A program made the position numbers and the translations under genes. The notes beneath the pieces were generated by a model. The model was not told the origin of the DNA. It did no database searches and saw only the letters and a list, made by a program, of their open reading frames with translations. DNA of 46,107 bases, from IMG/VR virus record IMGVR_UViG_3300025168_000156, positions 1 through 46,107 of that record; one strand, given 5' to 3'. Source of the stretch: a virus. Numbering within the stretch: the first letter of the stretch is position 1; each line of letters opens with the position of its first letter. Positions 29,676-37,645 of the stretch are shown here, one piece after another.

Positions 29676-30181
29676 TGACAAAATCCATATCAAAGATTGC
29701 CACGGACATAGAACTATCGCACGATAGGACATTGACCCAGAGACAACGATCCTTTGCCCAATATTTTGTAGAGGGGATTTACAGTAACGCTGAATGTGCA
29801 CGAAAAGCGGGTTACTCCGAGAAGGTTTGTTGGAAGCAGGCTTCTGTGTTATTGAACGGAAGGGACTTTCCGCATGTGGTTGAGTATGTTCAAGAATTGC
29901 GTGAGGAGCGTGAACGTAAATATGGTGTCACAGTATTGGGGCAGATGAAGCGTTTACATGATTTATCCCGTGGTGCGGAAGAAGCAACACAATTCTCTGC
30001 CGCCATCAATGCCGAGAAGTTAAGGAGTAGCTTGGGTGGATTGGTCACGGACAGAAGGGAACAGATTAATGTAATGGATTCAATGTCCAGAGAAGAAATA
30101 TTAAACAAGCTTGACAAGTTAAAGAAACAATATCCTCAGGCATTTGAGGGCGAATATAAAATCGTTGACAATGAATCTTGA
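29675..30181 (+). CDS. terminase small subunit
   Basis: The 168-residue protein has TLTQRQRSFAQYFVEGIYSNAECARKAGYS, the HTH-type DNA-binding core of the small terminase family (Terminase_2), followed by KQASVLLNGRDFPHVVEYVQELREERE and a C-terminal helical region. It recognises the packaging site and feeds DNA to the motor. It precedes the large subunit by an overlapping start, as is standard in terminase operons. Confidence 0.93.
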   Translation: MTKSISKIATDIELSHDRTLTQRQRSFAQYFVEGIYSNAECARKAGYSEKVCWKQASVLLNGRDFPHVVEYVQELREERERKYGVTVLGQMKRLHDLSRGAEEATQFSAAINAEKLRSSLGGLVTDRREQINVMDSMSREEILNKLDKLKKQYPQAFEGEYKIVDNES

Positions 30182-31631
30182 TACAGTACCCGAAGAAACC
30201 CTTAAGGAGATCCTCTCTCTTAAAGAGGCTGAAATACGTTTGGTGGTCCGTGACAAGGCGAAATCAGATTTCATGGCGTTTGCACATCATGTATATGAGA
30301 ATTTTATTGAAGGTAAGCATCATAAGATTATTGCGGAGAAGCTGGAACGCATTGCGAAGGGTGAGCTCAAAAGACTGATTGTCAACATGCCCCCCAGACA
30401 TAGTAAGTCTGAACTGGCATCTTATTTGATGCCTGCATGGTTTCTTGGAAGGAACCCTAAACTAAAAATTATTCAAGCAACACACAACACGGAACTAGCG
30501 GTAAGGTTTGGTCGTAAAGTGAGGGACTTGATCGATGATCCACATTACAAGGATGTATTTCCGAAGACTGATTTAAAATCAGACAGTAAGGCAGCGGGTC
30601 GTTGGGAGACGAGCGAGGGCGGTGAATATTTTGCGGCTGGTGTTGGTGCAGCGGTCACGGGTCGTGGTGCGGATTTATTTATTATTGATGATCCACACTC
30701 GGAACAGGATGCATTATCCGAGACGGCATTTGACAATGCATATGAGTGGTACACTTCTGGACCTAGACAGCGTTTACAACCAGGCGGTTCAATTATCGTT
30801 GTGATGACACGATGGGGTTTGAAGGATTTGACGGGTAGACTGATCAAGGCACAAGGCTCAGATATCATGTCGGACGAATGGGAGATTGTAGAATTTCCAG
30901 CGATTATGCCATCTGACAAACCACTTTGGCCGCAGTTCTGGCAGAAGGATGATTTGTTAAAGGTCAAAGCATCTTTGCCCCTGGCTAAATGGAATGCACA
31001 GTGGCAACAGAATCCAACGGCAGAAGAAGGTGCAATTGTTAAAAAAGAATGGTGGAACATGTGGGACAAAGGCGAAATCCCAGATTTAAGTTACATCATG
31101 CAAAGTTATGATACAGCGTTCAGCAAGAAAGAAAGTGCGGATTACTCTGCAATTACAACATGGGGTGTGTTTCAGCCAGAAGAAGGTGGGGCAGATCATA
31201 TTGTACTTCTTGATGCAAGAAGAGGGCGTTGGAATTTTCCAGAACTTAAAGAGACAGCGTTGGAGGAGTATAATTATTGGGAACCAGATATGGTGATTGT
31301 CGAAGCAAAAGCCACGGGTACTCCATTGACGGATGAATTAAGAAGAGGCGGTATTCCAGTTTTGAACTATACACCGAGCAAAGGTCGTGATAAGGTATCA
31401 CGTATGCACATGGTTGCACCATTGTTTGAGGCAGGTATGGTTTGGGCACCAGAGAAAAGTTTCTCGGAGGAAGTGATTGAAGAATGTGCAGCATTTCCAC
31501 ATGGTGACCACGATGATTATGTTGACAGTATGACAATGGCTTTGATACGTTTTCGTCAGGGAGGTTTTATATCTCTTGATGGCGAAGAAGATGACGATGG
31601 TTGGTATCCAAAAAAGAAGGAGTATTACTAA
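30171..31631 (+). CDS. terminase large subunit (ATPase and nuclease)
   Basis: The 486-residue motor has Walker A MPPRHSKSE at about 73-81, Walker B LFIIDDPHS with D173/D174, the coupling segment MTRWG near 212-216, and the nuclease domain with D314 (SYDTAFSKKESADYS), E378 (VIVEAKATGTPLTDEL) and HDDYVDSMTMAL near 447-458. The ATG at 30171 overlaps the small subunit end by 11 bases; a start at 30144 would overlap much more. It packages DNA into proheads and cleaves it. Confidence 0.97.
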   Translation: MNLDTVPEETLKEILSLKEAEIRLVVRDKAKSDFMAFAHHVYENFIEGKHHKIIAEKLERIAKGELKRLIVNMPPRHSKSELASYLMPAWFLGRNPKLKIIQATHNTELAVRFGRKVRDLIDDPHYKDVFPKTDLKSDSKAAGRWETSEGGEYFAAGVGAAVTGRGADLFIIDDPHSEQDALSETAFDNAYEWYTSGPRQRLQPGGSIIVVMTRWGLKDLTGRLIKAQGSDIMSDEWEIVEFPAIMPSDKPLWPQFWQKDDLLKVKASLPLAKWNAQWQQNPTAEEGAIVKKEWWNMWDKGEIPDLSYIMQSYDTAFSKKESADYSAITTWGVFQPEEGGADHIVLLDARRGRWNFPELKETALEEYNYWEPDMVIVEAKATGTPLTDELRRGGIPVLNYTPSKGRDKVSRMHMVAPLFEAGMVWAPEKSFSEEVIEECAAFPHGDHDDYVDSMTMALIRFRQGGFISLDGEEDDDGWYPKKKEYY

Positions 31632-31870
31632 TGAGTGATGATGGGCCGTACAAAAGTAAAAAACTTAATGCCTTGGTACGAGAAGGAAAAGGCAGAATTG
31701 GTAAAATCAGAAGTAGGGCAAGTGAGTTTGGACCCGAGTCATTAAACGATGAAGAGTATGAAGTATGGACGATATTTAATGAAGAGATGCAAGGTCCAGA
31801 ACTGGTCAAGGGTGCAAAAGGCGGATTGGTCAGACAATTTAAAGGTGGCGGAAAAGTGAGGATATTCTAA
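31631..31870 (+). CDS. small hypothetical protein between terminase and portal, 79 aa
   Basis: The ATG at 31631 overlaps the terminase stop (TAATG). The product is basic at first (YKSKKLNALVREGKGRIGKIRS) and ends GGLVRQFKGGGKVRIF, a C-terminal signature that appears in several small proteins of marine phages. The stop overlaps the portal start. A role in packaging or portal assembly is inferred from place only. Confidence 0.65.
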   Translation: MSDDGPYKSKKLNALVREGKGRIGKIRSRASEFGPESLNDEEYEVWTIFNEEMQGPELVKGAKGGLVRQFKGGGKVRIF

Positions 31871-34248
31871 TGGCAGAGATACCTATCGGACCTGGTGGTC
31901 CAGAGGAAGAAGCTCTTCCTCAAGTTGAAATGGAGATTGCGTCACCAGAAGAATTTGCAGGTGGCGTTGATATTACGGAAGATGGTAAAGGTGGTGCTAT
32001 CCTTGAAGCTTTGATGGGTGGCGAAGGTATGGAAGTCGAGACGGAAGTCTATGATCACAATGCTAATCTGGCAGAGGTTCTAGATGACGGCATCTTAGGT
32101 GAGATGTCCAGTGACCTTGTTGCACAGTATGAAGAAGACAATGATTCAAGATCCGAATGGCAGGAAGGATATGTCAAAGGTCTGGATTTATTAGGTGTTA
32201 AGTATGAAGAAAGAACACAGCCTTTTGCTGGTGCATCTGGTGTAACGCATCCGTTGATTGCAGAATCTGTAACCCAGTTCCAGGCACAATGCTACAAGGA
32301 ACTATTACCAGCAGGCGGTCCAGTAAAAACACAGATTTTAGGTTTGAAAGATGCAGAACGGGAAGAACAGGCAACCCGTGTAAAAGATTTTATGAACTAC
32401 CAGATTACAGAGGTGATGGAAGAGTTTGATCCAGACACCGATCAGATGTTGTTTTACCTGCCGTTATCTGGTTCGACTTTTAAGAAAGTTTATTATGATC
32501 CGTTAAAACAACGTGCAGTAGCTATGTTTGTACCAGCTGAAGATATGGTCATTCCATATTCAGCCTCGGACATTGCAACATCGAGTCGTGTAACGCATGT
32601 ACTGCGGATGGATGAAAACCAAATTAGAAAACTGCAAGTTGCTGGAGAGTATAAAGATATTGAATTATCTTCTTATGATGATTCAGATGATTCTGTTAAG
32701 GAAAAGATAAGAGAGCTTGATGGAACGGATAAGTCACACACAGATGATATTTACACAATCCTTGAAATGCATGTTGATTTAGACATTGAGGGATTTGAAG
32801 ATACGGATCAGATGGGTGAACCAACTGGAATTAAACTACCTTACATTGTTACACTAGATAAAGGTAGTGGAGAGGTTTTGTCCATAAGAAGAAATTATGC
32901 GGCACAAGATCCTGCGAAGAAAAAAGTACAATACTTCGTGCACTACAAATTTCTTCCAGGATTAGGGTTCTATGGATTTGGTCTTATACATATGATTGGA
33001 GGCTTGGGGAGAGCAGCCACGAGTATCTTGAGACAGTTAATTGATTCTGGAACTTTAGCGAACCTGCCTGCTGGTTTTAAAGCAAGAGGTTTGAGGATAC
33101 GAAATGATGATGAACCTCTCAGTCCCGGTGAGTTTAGGGACATTGATGCACCTGGTGGTGATATCAGAAATTCAATTATTCCTCTGCCATTTAAAGAACC
33201 ATCTGCAACTCTAGCACAACTCTTGGGGTCATTAATTGATGCTGGTCGGAGATTTGTTTCTATTGCTGACCAGCAGACAGGCCAAAATATGGGCAAAGAT
33301 ACGCCTGTTGGAACAACAGTCGCATTGTTAGAACGTGGCATGAAAGTTATGTCTGCTATTCATAAGCGATTGCATTATGCACAAAAGCAAGAGTTTAGGT
33401 TATTAGCTAGAATACTTGCAGAGAATCTTCCACCAGAATATCCGTATGATGTAAGTGGTGGAGACAGACAGATTAAACAATCAGATTTTGATGGACGTGT
33501 TGATGTTGTTCCCGTATCTGATCCAAACATATTTTCTATGGCACAAAGGGTGACTTTGGCACAGACTCAATTGCAGTTAGCACAATCAAATCCACAAGTT
33601 CACAATTTGTACCAGGCATATAGAAGAATGTATCTTGCCCTGGAAGTGCAGAATATCGATGAGGTTCTTCCCCCTCCACCAAAACCTCAACCGCTAGATC
33701 CCGCCATTGAAAACGCAAGAGCATTGATGGGTGAATTATTGCAATCATTTCCAGAGCAAGACCATGATTCACATGTCAGTATGCATGTTGCTTTTATGAG
33801 GTTGCCCGTTGTCCAAACTTCGCCACAAGTTTATGGTGTATTCATATCTCACATTATGGAACATATTTCATTAAAAGCACGAGCTATGGCACAACAAGAA
33901 CTACAACAAATGCAAATGCAAGGTATGCCTGTAGATCAATCTTCTATGGACATGAAAATATCACAGATAGAAATGCAATTGACGGAAGCTTTGCTTCCAA
34001 ATCTTATGCCTCAACAACAAGGCCCCGATCCTCTTGTAGCGATTAGACAACAAGAACTTGCGATTAAACAACAGCAAGAACAAAATAAAACACAGACAGA
34101 TGCAGCAAGAATTGATATCGAAAGACAGAGATTAGAGCAACAAGCTGTAACGGACTCTGCACGATTAGAGTTACAAGAAGATATTGCTGATGAAAGGAAT
34201 GAGGTAAACAGAGAGCGAATTGCCGCTCAATCTGCTAAGAGACAATGA
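31870..34248 (+). CDS. portal protein
   Basis: The 792-residue protein lies directly after terminase. Conserved features include WQEGYVKGLDLLGVKYEERTQPFAGASGVTHPLIAE near 95-130, FYLPLSGSTFKKVYYDP, GLIHMIGGLGRAATSILRQLIDSGTLANLPAGFKA, and TPVGTTVALLERGMKVMSAIHKRLHYAQKQEF, an order I know from portals of marine podoviruses. The C-terminal 100 residues are Gln/Glu-rich and coiled. It is a dodecameric DNA gate at one capsid vertex. It is longer than P22 portal. The end overlaps the next gene by ATGA. Confidence 0.92.
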   Translation: MAEIPIGPGGPEEEALPQVEMEIASPEEFAGGVDITEDGKGGAILEALMGGEGMEVETEVYDHNANLAEVLDDGILGEMSSDLVAQYEEDNDSRSEWQEGYVKGLDLLGVKYEERTQPFAGASGVTHPLIAESVTQFQAQCYKELLPAGGPVKTQILGLKDAEREEQATRVKDFMNYQITEVMEEFDPDTDQMLFYLPLSGSTFKKVYYDPLKQRAVAMFVPAEDMVIPYSASDIATSSRVTHVLRMDENQIRKLQVAGEYKDIELSSYDDSDDSVKEKIRELDGTDKSHTDDIYTILEMHVDLDIEGFEDTDQMGEPTGIKLPYIVTLDKGSGEVLSIRRNYAAQDPAKKKVQYFVHYKFLPGLGFYGFGLIHMIGGLGRAATSILRQLIDSGTLANLPAGFKARGLRIRNDDEPLSPGEFRDIDAPGGDIRNSIIPLPFKEPSATLAQLLGSLIDAGRRFVSIADQQTGQNMGKDTPVGTTVALLERGMKVMSAIHKRLHYAQKQEFRLLARILAENLPPEYPYDVSGGDRQIKQSDFDGRVDVVPVSDPNIFSMAQRVTLAQTQLQLAQSNPQVHNLYQAYRRMYLALEVQNIDEVLPPPPKPQPLDPAIENARALMGELLQSFPEQDHDSHVSMHVAFMRLPVVQTSPQVYGVFISHIMEHISLKARAMAQQELQQMQMQGMPVDQSSMDMKISQIEMQLTEALLPNLMPQQQGPDPLVAIRQQELAIKQQQEQNKTQTDAARIDIERQRLEQQAVTDSARLELQEDIADERNEVNRERIAAQSAKRQ

Positions 34249-34727
34249 TCGATCCAATCACATTAGGTGCAGCAGTCACTACAGCTACGACTTGCTACAA
34301 AACTTTTGTGTCTATGGTTCAAGCTGGTAAAGAACTTGAAGACTGCACAGCTACATTGGGTAAATGGATGGGTGCAGTCTCTGATATAGATAATATTCAC
34401 AAGAACTCTAACAACCCATCAACCTTTGATAAATTATTTAATGGCTCCGTCCAGGAAGTTGCAATGGAGAGTTTTGCAGCTAAAAAGAAAATACAAAAAC
34501 AACGTGAAGATCTTAAGAACTGGCTAGTTGGTCACTATGGCTTAATGGCATACGAAGATTTGTTGCGTGAGGAAGGTCGTATACGCAAAGCCAGGCAGGA
34601 AGCTATTTATGCTAAAGCAGAGCAACAACGTATGATACGAGACTATACTATCATAGGTATTTCTGTGTTGATTGGACTATCTGCTCTTGGATGGATGATC
34701 TGGCTCATCACAAAGAGTGTTGCGTAA
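34245..34727 (+). CDS. membrane protein with cytoplasmic helical region, 160 aa
   Basis: The 160-residue protein starts hydrophobic (MIDPITLGAAVTTATTCYKTFVSMVQAG), has a long charged helical middle (AAKKKIQKQREDLKNWLVGHYG, RIRKARQEAIYAKAEQQRMIRD) and one clear span near 135-157 (IIGISVLIGLSALGWMIWLI). It begins in an ATGA overlap with portal and ends in TAATG with the next gene. Position suggests a lysis- or envelope-related function; no name can be given. Confidence 0.65.
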   Translation: MIDPITLGAAVTTATTCYKTFVSMVQAGKELEDCTATLGKWMGAVSDIDNIHKNSNNPSTFDKLFNGSVQEVAMESFAAKKKIQKQREDLKNWLVGHYGLMAYEDLLREEGRIRKARQEAIYAKAEQQRMIRDYTIIGISVLIGLSALGWMIWLITKSVA

Positions 34728-35032
34728 TGCTTATGCTGTATAATTTTATTTATTATTTCTTAATCTTCTTTTGTATTATTTCTTTTCTGGCAATTGTTAC
34801 TTTTGCAAGAGACAAGGAGCATACAACGTGCAGATTAGCAAAACAAATGAGAACAGATAACCAACATATCTGTGTTTACGTTGGAGCAAATTATACACAG
34901 TATAATGAGTACATTGACATGAGTGCTGGTAATGTGCAATGTCCAAGAGAAATGCGATGTAAATATCGACCCAATGAAAAACCCTTTACGTTGAAAAACG
35001 TGGTTAAAAGTATAAAGGAAAGTTTCGAATGA
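34727..35032 (+). CDS. signal-anchored Cys-containing protein, 101 aa
   Basis: The ATG at 34727 overlaps the upstream stop (TAATG). The product has an N-terminal span (MLMLYNFIYYFLIFFCIISFLAIVTF) followed by a soluble domain with C36, C50 and CPREMRC near 77-83. It would be anchored with its Cys-rich domain outside the membrane, which is typical of spanin-like or disulfide-forming proteins. It ends in ATGA with the next gene. Function unknown; an outer part of the lysis system is possible. Confidence 0.6.
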   Translation: MLMLYNFIYYFLIFFCIISFLAIVTFARDKEHTTCRLAKQMRTDNQHICVYVGANYTQYNEYIDMSAGNVQCPREMRCKYRPNEKPFTLKNVVKSIKESFE

Positions 35033-35358
35033 GCAAAAAATTACAAAAAGGCAGTCAATACGAACAGTTTGATTTAGATGGTGACGGAATTGTAAGTGAC
35101 GAGGAGCTCTCACGATCTGAGCATATGATACGTCTTGAAAATTCTGATAAGATGCAAGACCAACAGAGGATGCTTTGTTGGGTGTCATCTATATCATCAA
35201 TCATTTTAATAGTTTTAGTTATGTCACCAGTAATACCAGATGCAAGAGTTGAGATGGTAACGGCTTTACTCTCAACGTATGTTGTTGCAAATTTAGGTAT
35301 CGTTGCAACATTTATGGGTGCGACTGCATTTACAAGGTCAAAAGAAAATGGTAAATGA
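35029..35358 (+). CDS. EF-hand plus two-span membrane protein
   Basis: Residues 14-27 read FDLDGDGIVSDEEL, a complete EF-hand loop with Asp at 15, 17 and 19, Gly 20, Val 22 and Glu 26. Two hydrophobic spans follow near 47-69 (CWVSSISSIILIVLVMSPV) and 75-101 (MVTALLSTYVVANLGIVATFMG). A calcium-sensing membrane protein is suggested, resembling a holin topology. It overlaps neighbours at both ends by four bases (ATGA). The holin role is a hypothesis. Confidence 0.75.
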   Translation: MSKKLQKGSQYEQFDLDGDGIVSDEELSRSEHMIRLENSDKMQDQQRMLCWVSSISSIILIVLVMSPVIPDARVEMVTALLSTYVVANLGIVATFMGATAFTRSKENGK

Positions 35359-35537
35359 TATGGGTTTTAATAGTAATTTTACATGGAACGGATATTCAAG
35401 AACGTGTTTTTTTCCAGGATCTTAATACATGTCTCTCCTTTGCCGAAAAAATACGGGCACAAAACACGCACCAGCAAACTGCGTTTTCCCAAGTTTATGT
35501 TACCACTTATTGCGTACCTCAAAAAGAAGGAGAATGA
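35355..35537 (+). CDS. small secreted-type protein, 60 aa
   Basis: The product opens with MIWVLIVILHGTDIQERVFFQ, a short hydrophobic leader, and has C26 and C53 at either side of a short domain. It starts in ATGA overlap with the EF-hand gene, so it is part of the same membrane cluster. It resembles the gene at 19744 in size and layout. Confidence 0.55.
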   Translation: MIWVLIVILHGTDIQERVFFQDLNTCLSFAEKIRAQNTHQQTAFSQVYVTTYCVPQKEGE

Positions 35538-35564
35538 AGATCCTAAATACTTAAAAGGTAAAAA

Positions 35565-35837
35565 ATGAGTAACATTGAAATAAACCAAACAACATCCTCA
35601 GATTTTGAAGATCTACCTGAAGATGGAGAAATAATTATTGAAGAAGGTGCGTTTACTGGCTTTGAAGGTAAGACTATAAATATTACTGACAGTTCTGGTG
35701 GTGGCAGTGATGTTGAAGCTGGTATACAATTCATCTATCATATGCGTGAACATTTAGTTGATATTGGGATTGCTACAGTATATGGTTTAGTTGTATACGC
35801 ACTGTTTTTATGGATAACTAAAAAAATAAAAGGTTAA
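35565..35837 (+). CDS. tail-anchored membrane protein, 90 aa
   Basis: An acidic N-terminal half (SDFEDLPEDGEIIIEEGAFTGFEGKTINITD) and one C-terminal span near 67-85 (IGIATVYGLVVYALFLWI) ending in KKIKG. The gene follows an AAAGGTAAAAA ribosome site. A role in lysis or virion assembly at the membrane is possible. Confidence 0.6.
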   Translation: MSNIEINQTTSSDFEDLPEDGEIIIEEGAFTGFEGKTINITDSSGGGSDVEAGIQFIYHMREHLVDIGIATVYGLVVYALFLWITKKIKG

Positions 35838-35839
35838 TT

Positions 35840-36082
35840 ATGGCAAAAGACGCTTGTTACAGAAAAGTTAAAGCACGATATAGAGTTTTTCCTTCAGCTT
35901 ATGCTTCTGGAGCTATTGCTAAATGTCGAAAAGTTGGTGCGGCAAACTACGGAAACTCAAAAAAGAAGAAGACTAAAAAAGCAGCAGAAGGTGGAATCAT
36001 AAAATTTGATAATGGTGGTTTTATTGCTAACGGATGTGGTTCTGTAACTCAAAATAGGCGTAAAAAAACAAGGATTTTTTAG
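35840..36082 (+). CDS. basic protein with DACYRKVKARY motif, 80 aa
   Basis: The first 36 residues contain DACYRKVKARYRVFPSAY followed by ASGAIAKCRKVGAANYGN, a motif I associate with small basic proteins of phages and large algal viruses. A Lys-rich linker (KKKKTKKAAEGG) follows, then FDNGGFIANGCGSV and a basic tail. The protein is strongly cationic and probably binds DNA or another acidic partner. The stop overlaps the GTG start of the next gene. Confidence 0.75.
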   Translation: MAKDACYRKVKARYRVFPSAYASGAIAKCRKVGAANYGNSKKKKTKKAAEGGIIKFDNGGFIANGCGSVTQNRRKKTRIF

Positions 36083-36363
36083 TGGCTGTACGAAAAACTA
36101 AAAAAGGTTTAGCGTTAAAGCGTTGGTTCAAGGAGGATTGGAAAGATGTCCGCACGGGGAAGGCTTGTGGGAGAAAAAAAGGTGAAAAACGGGGTACTCC
36201 ATATTGCCGCCCCTCAAAGAGGGTATCTTCTAAAACCCCAAAAACCTCAAAAGAACTTACAACGACAGAAAAAAGAACAAGAATTGCTCAAAAAAAGAGA
36301 ATAGGGCAACCAGCAGGTAAGCCTAGAAGAGTAAAATCAGTTAGAAGGAAGAAACGTGGCTAG
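36082..36363 (+). CDS. basic DUF5872-like protein with GTG start, 93 aa
   Basis: The GTG at 36082 overlaps the previous stop. The product has GLALKRWFKEDWKDVRTGKACGRKKGEKRG followed by TPYCRPSKRVSSKTPKTSKEL, which matches the LkrWf..W.d..tgk.CGR...pyCRPs.Rvs..TPkt pattern of DUF5872 from memory. The rest is Lys/Arg-rich. A DNA-binding or packaging-associated role is plausible. It overlaps the next gene by eight bases. Confidence 0.75.
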   Translation: MAVRKTKKGLALKRWFKEDWKDVRTGKACGRKKGEKRGTPYCRPSKRVSSKTPKTSKELTTTEKRTRIAQKKRIGQPAGKPRRVKSVRRKKRG

Positions 36364-36640
36364 AAAAAAGGATAAACAACCACCGAAGACAAAGAAATAC
36401 TTCCGTTCTACAAAAAAAGGTGCTGGAATGACAAAAGCAGGAGTTTCTCGGTACAGAAGAGAGAATCCTGGCAGTAAATTAAAGACAGCCGTTACTGGAA
36501 AAGTAAAAAAAGGCAGTAAAGCAGCAAATAGACGTAAATCATACTGTGCAAGAAGTGCAGGACAGATGAAAAAGTTTCCTAAAGCGGCAAAAGATCCAAA
36601 TAGTAGACTGAGACAGGCAAGAAGAAGATGGAAATGTTAA
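36356..36640 (+). CDS. basic protein with GTG start, 94 aa (DUF6321-like)
   Basis: The GTG at 36356 starts a 94-residue product rich in Lys and Arg: GAGMTKAGVSRYRRENPGSKLKTAVTGKVKKGSK and FCARSAGQMKKFPKAAKDPNSRLRQARRRWKC-like sequence (here YCARSAGQMKKFPKAAKD). This conserved block recurs in cyanophage and marine phage proteins; I recall it as DUF6321 but am not certain. With the two preceding genes it forms a cassette of three highly basic small proteins. Confidence 0.7.
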   Translation: MARKKDKQPPKTKKYFRSTKKGAGMTKAGVSRYRRENPGSKLKTAVTGKVKKGSKAANRRKSYCARSAGQMKKFPKAAKDPNSRLRQARRRWKC

Positions 36641-36645
36641 TATAT

Positions 36646-36677
36646 GAGGAAGGTTCGCAGGGGTGCCTGCCTTCCTC
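36646..36677 (+). terminator. GC-containing hairpin after the basic cassette
   Basis: GAGGAAG and GCAGG pair with CCTGC and CTTCCTC around a short loop with a four-base bulge. No U-run follows at once, so it may be a processing or attenuation hairpin rather than a strong terminator. Confidence 0.4.
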
Positions 36678-36686
36678 ACCAGTTAT

Positions 36687-36767
36687 GAGGGGTGTTTGGT
36701 TTCTTTTTTAACCTAATACTTATTTAAAATGAATACTAATATTTGATGATAATGCTAAACACCTCTC
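36687..36767 (+). repeat. long-range inverted repeat in the holin leader
   Basis: GAGGGGTGTTT (36687-36697) can pair with AAACACCTCTC (36757-36767), with one G-U pair, across 59 bases. The right arm ends 18 bases before the holin start codon, so pairing could influence its expression. Confidence 0.4.
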
Positions 36768-36785
36768 ACCAAATAAGGAGTTAAT

Positions 36786-37193
36786 ATGCTAGGACTAGGA
36801 AGTATAATAGGGCCTATAGGTTCATTAGCCAGTACGTGGTTACAAGGACGTGTTGATAAAGCTAAAGCAGAAACAGATGTTAAGGTAGCAAAAGCCAAAG
36901 CGGAAGCGAAAGTTTATGAGACTGAAGCAACATCTAGTTTTCTTAATGAGCAGGCTCTTACAAACCAGATGGGTGAATCTTGGAAGGACGAATTTTGGAG
37001 TCTAATTTTTGGGGCAATCCTTGTGGCTTCTTTCTTGCCTTGGACACAACCATTTGTTAAAGAAGGGTTTGTTTTCTTAGAACAATCGACCCCAAATTGG
37101 TTCGCCAACATGTTATATATAATAATAGGCAGCTCATTTGGATATCGCTTTGGTAAGCAAGGATTGCAAATGATAAATAAAAAGGGTAAATAA
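36786..37193 (+). CDS. 3TM-type holin (GTA_holin-like)
   Basis: The 135-residue protein begins with an amphipathic hydrophobic start (MLGLGSIIGPIGSLASTWLQG), a long charged helix (residues 22-50) and the conserved SWKDEFWSLIFGAILVASFLPW (65-86), then a second span near 106-122 (FANMLYIIIGSSFGYRF). This matches holins of the GTA_holin_3TM type. It would permeabilise the inner membrane for the endolysin. A GGAG ribosome site precedes it. A basic 37-residue gene follows by TAATG. Confidence 0.8.
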   Translation: MLGLGSIIGPIGSLASTWLQGRVDKAKAETDVKVAKAKAEAKVYETEATSSFLNEQALTNQMGESWKDEFWSLIFGAILVASFLPWTQPFVKEGFVFLEQSTPNWFANMLYIIIGSSFGYRFGKQGLQMINKKGK

Positions 37194-37306
37194 TGGCTGA
37201 AAGAAAAATTAAAAAAGTAATTAAGGGTTTAAAAAAAGCATCTAAGCTACATGCAGCACAAGCTAAAACTTTAAAAAGCGTTTTAAGAAAAAGGAGAAAA
37301 AAATGA
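37193..37306 (+). CDS. tiny basic protein, 37 aa
   Basis: This 37-codon gene has an overlap with the holin stop (TAATG) and with the next start (ATGA). The product (KKVIKGLKKASKLHAAQAK and TLKSVLRKRRKK in short blocks) is an amphipathic, highly positive helix, a composition I recall from small proteins in marine phages. A nucleic-acid or membrane-binding role is likely. It is much shorter than the normal annotation limit. Confidence 0.6.
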   Translation: MAERKIKKVIKGLKKASKLHAAQAKTLKSVLRKRRKK

Positions 37307-37635
37307 GCAAAAAATTAAAACCAGTTCCAATGGGCAATAAAGGTCTTTCTAAATTACCCTCTAAAGTTCGTAACAATATGGGTTTTATGAAAAAGGGTGG
37401 CCCCGTTCAGAACATTTCTAAAGAAGTTCGTAAAAAAATGGGGTTTACCTCCGCTAATTCTATATCAGATAAAGATGTTGCAATTATGAAAAAAGCTTTA
37501 TCAAAACCATTTAAAGGTAAAATAGATACAGACAAAGAAAAACTTGTTAGTGAGAATGGTAAAACTATGGTTGTTAAAAAAGCAGAAGGTGGTTCTATAC
37601 AAGTTTCTGGTAGTAACTTTTCTGGAATTTATTAA
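37303..37635 (+). CDS. basic late protein, 110 aa
   Basis: The 110-residue product repeats two similar segments (KVRNNMGFMKKGGPV and EVRKKMGFTSANSI), suggesting an internal duplication of about 30 residues, and ends AEGGSIQVSGSNFSGIY, a tail motif found in several marine phage proteins. It is strongly basic. It begins in an ATGA overlap with the tiny basic gene. Role unknown; head or DNA-binding protein is likely. Confidence 0.6.
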   Translation: MSKKLKPVPMGNKGLSKLPSKVRNNMGFMKKGGPVQNISKEVRKKMGFTSANSISDKDVAIMKKALSKPFKGKIDTDKEKLVSENGKTMVVKKAEGGSIQVSGSNFSGIY

Positions 37636-37645
37636 ATAAAACAAG

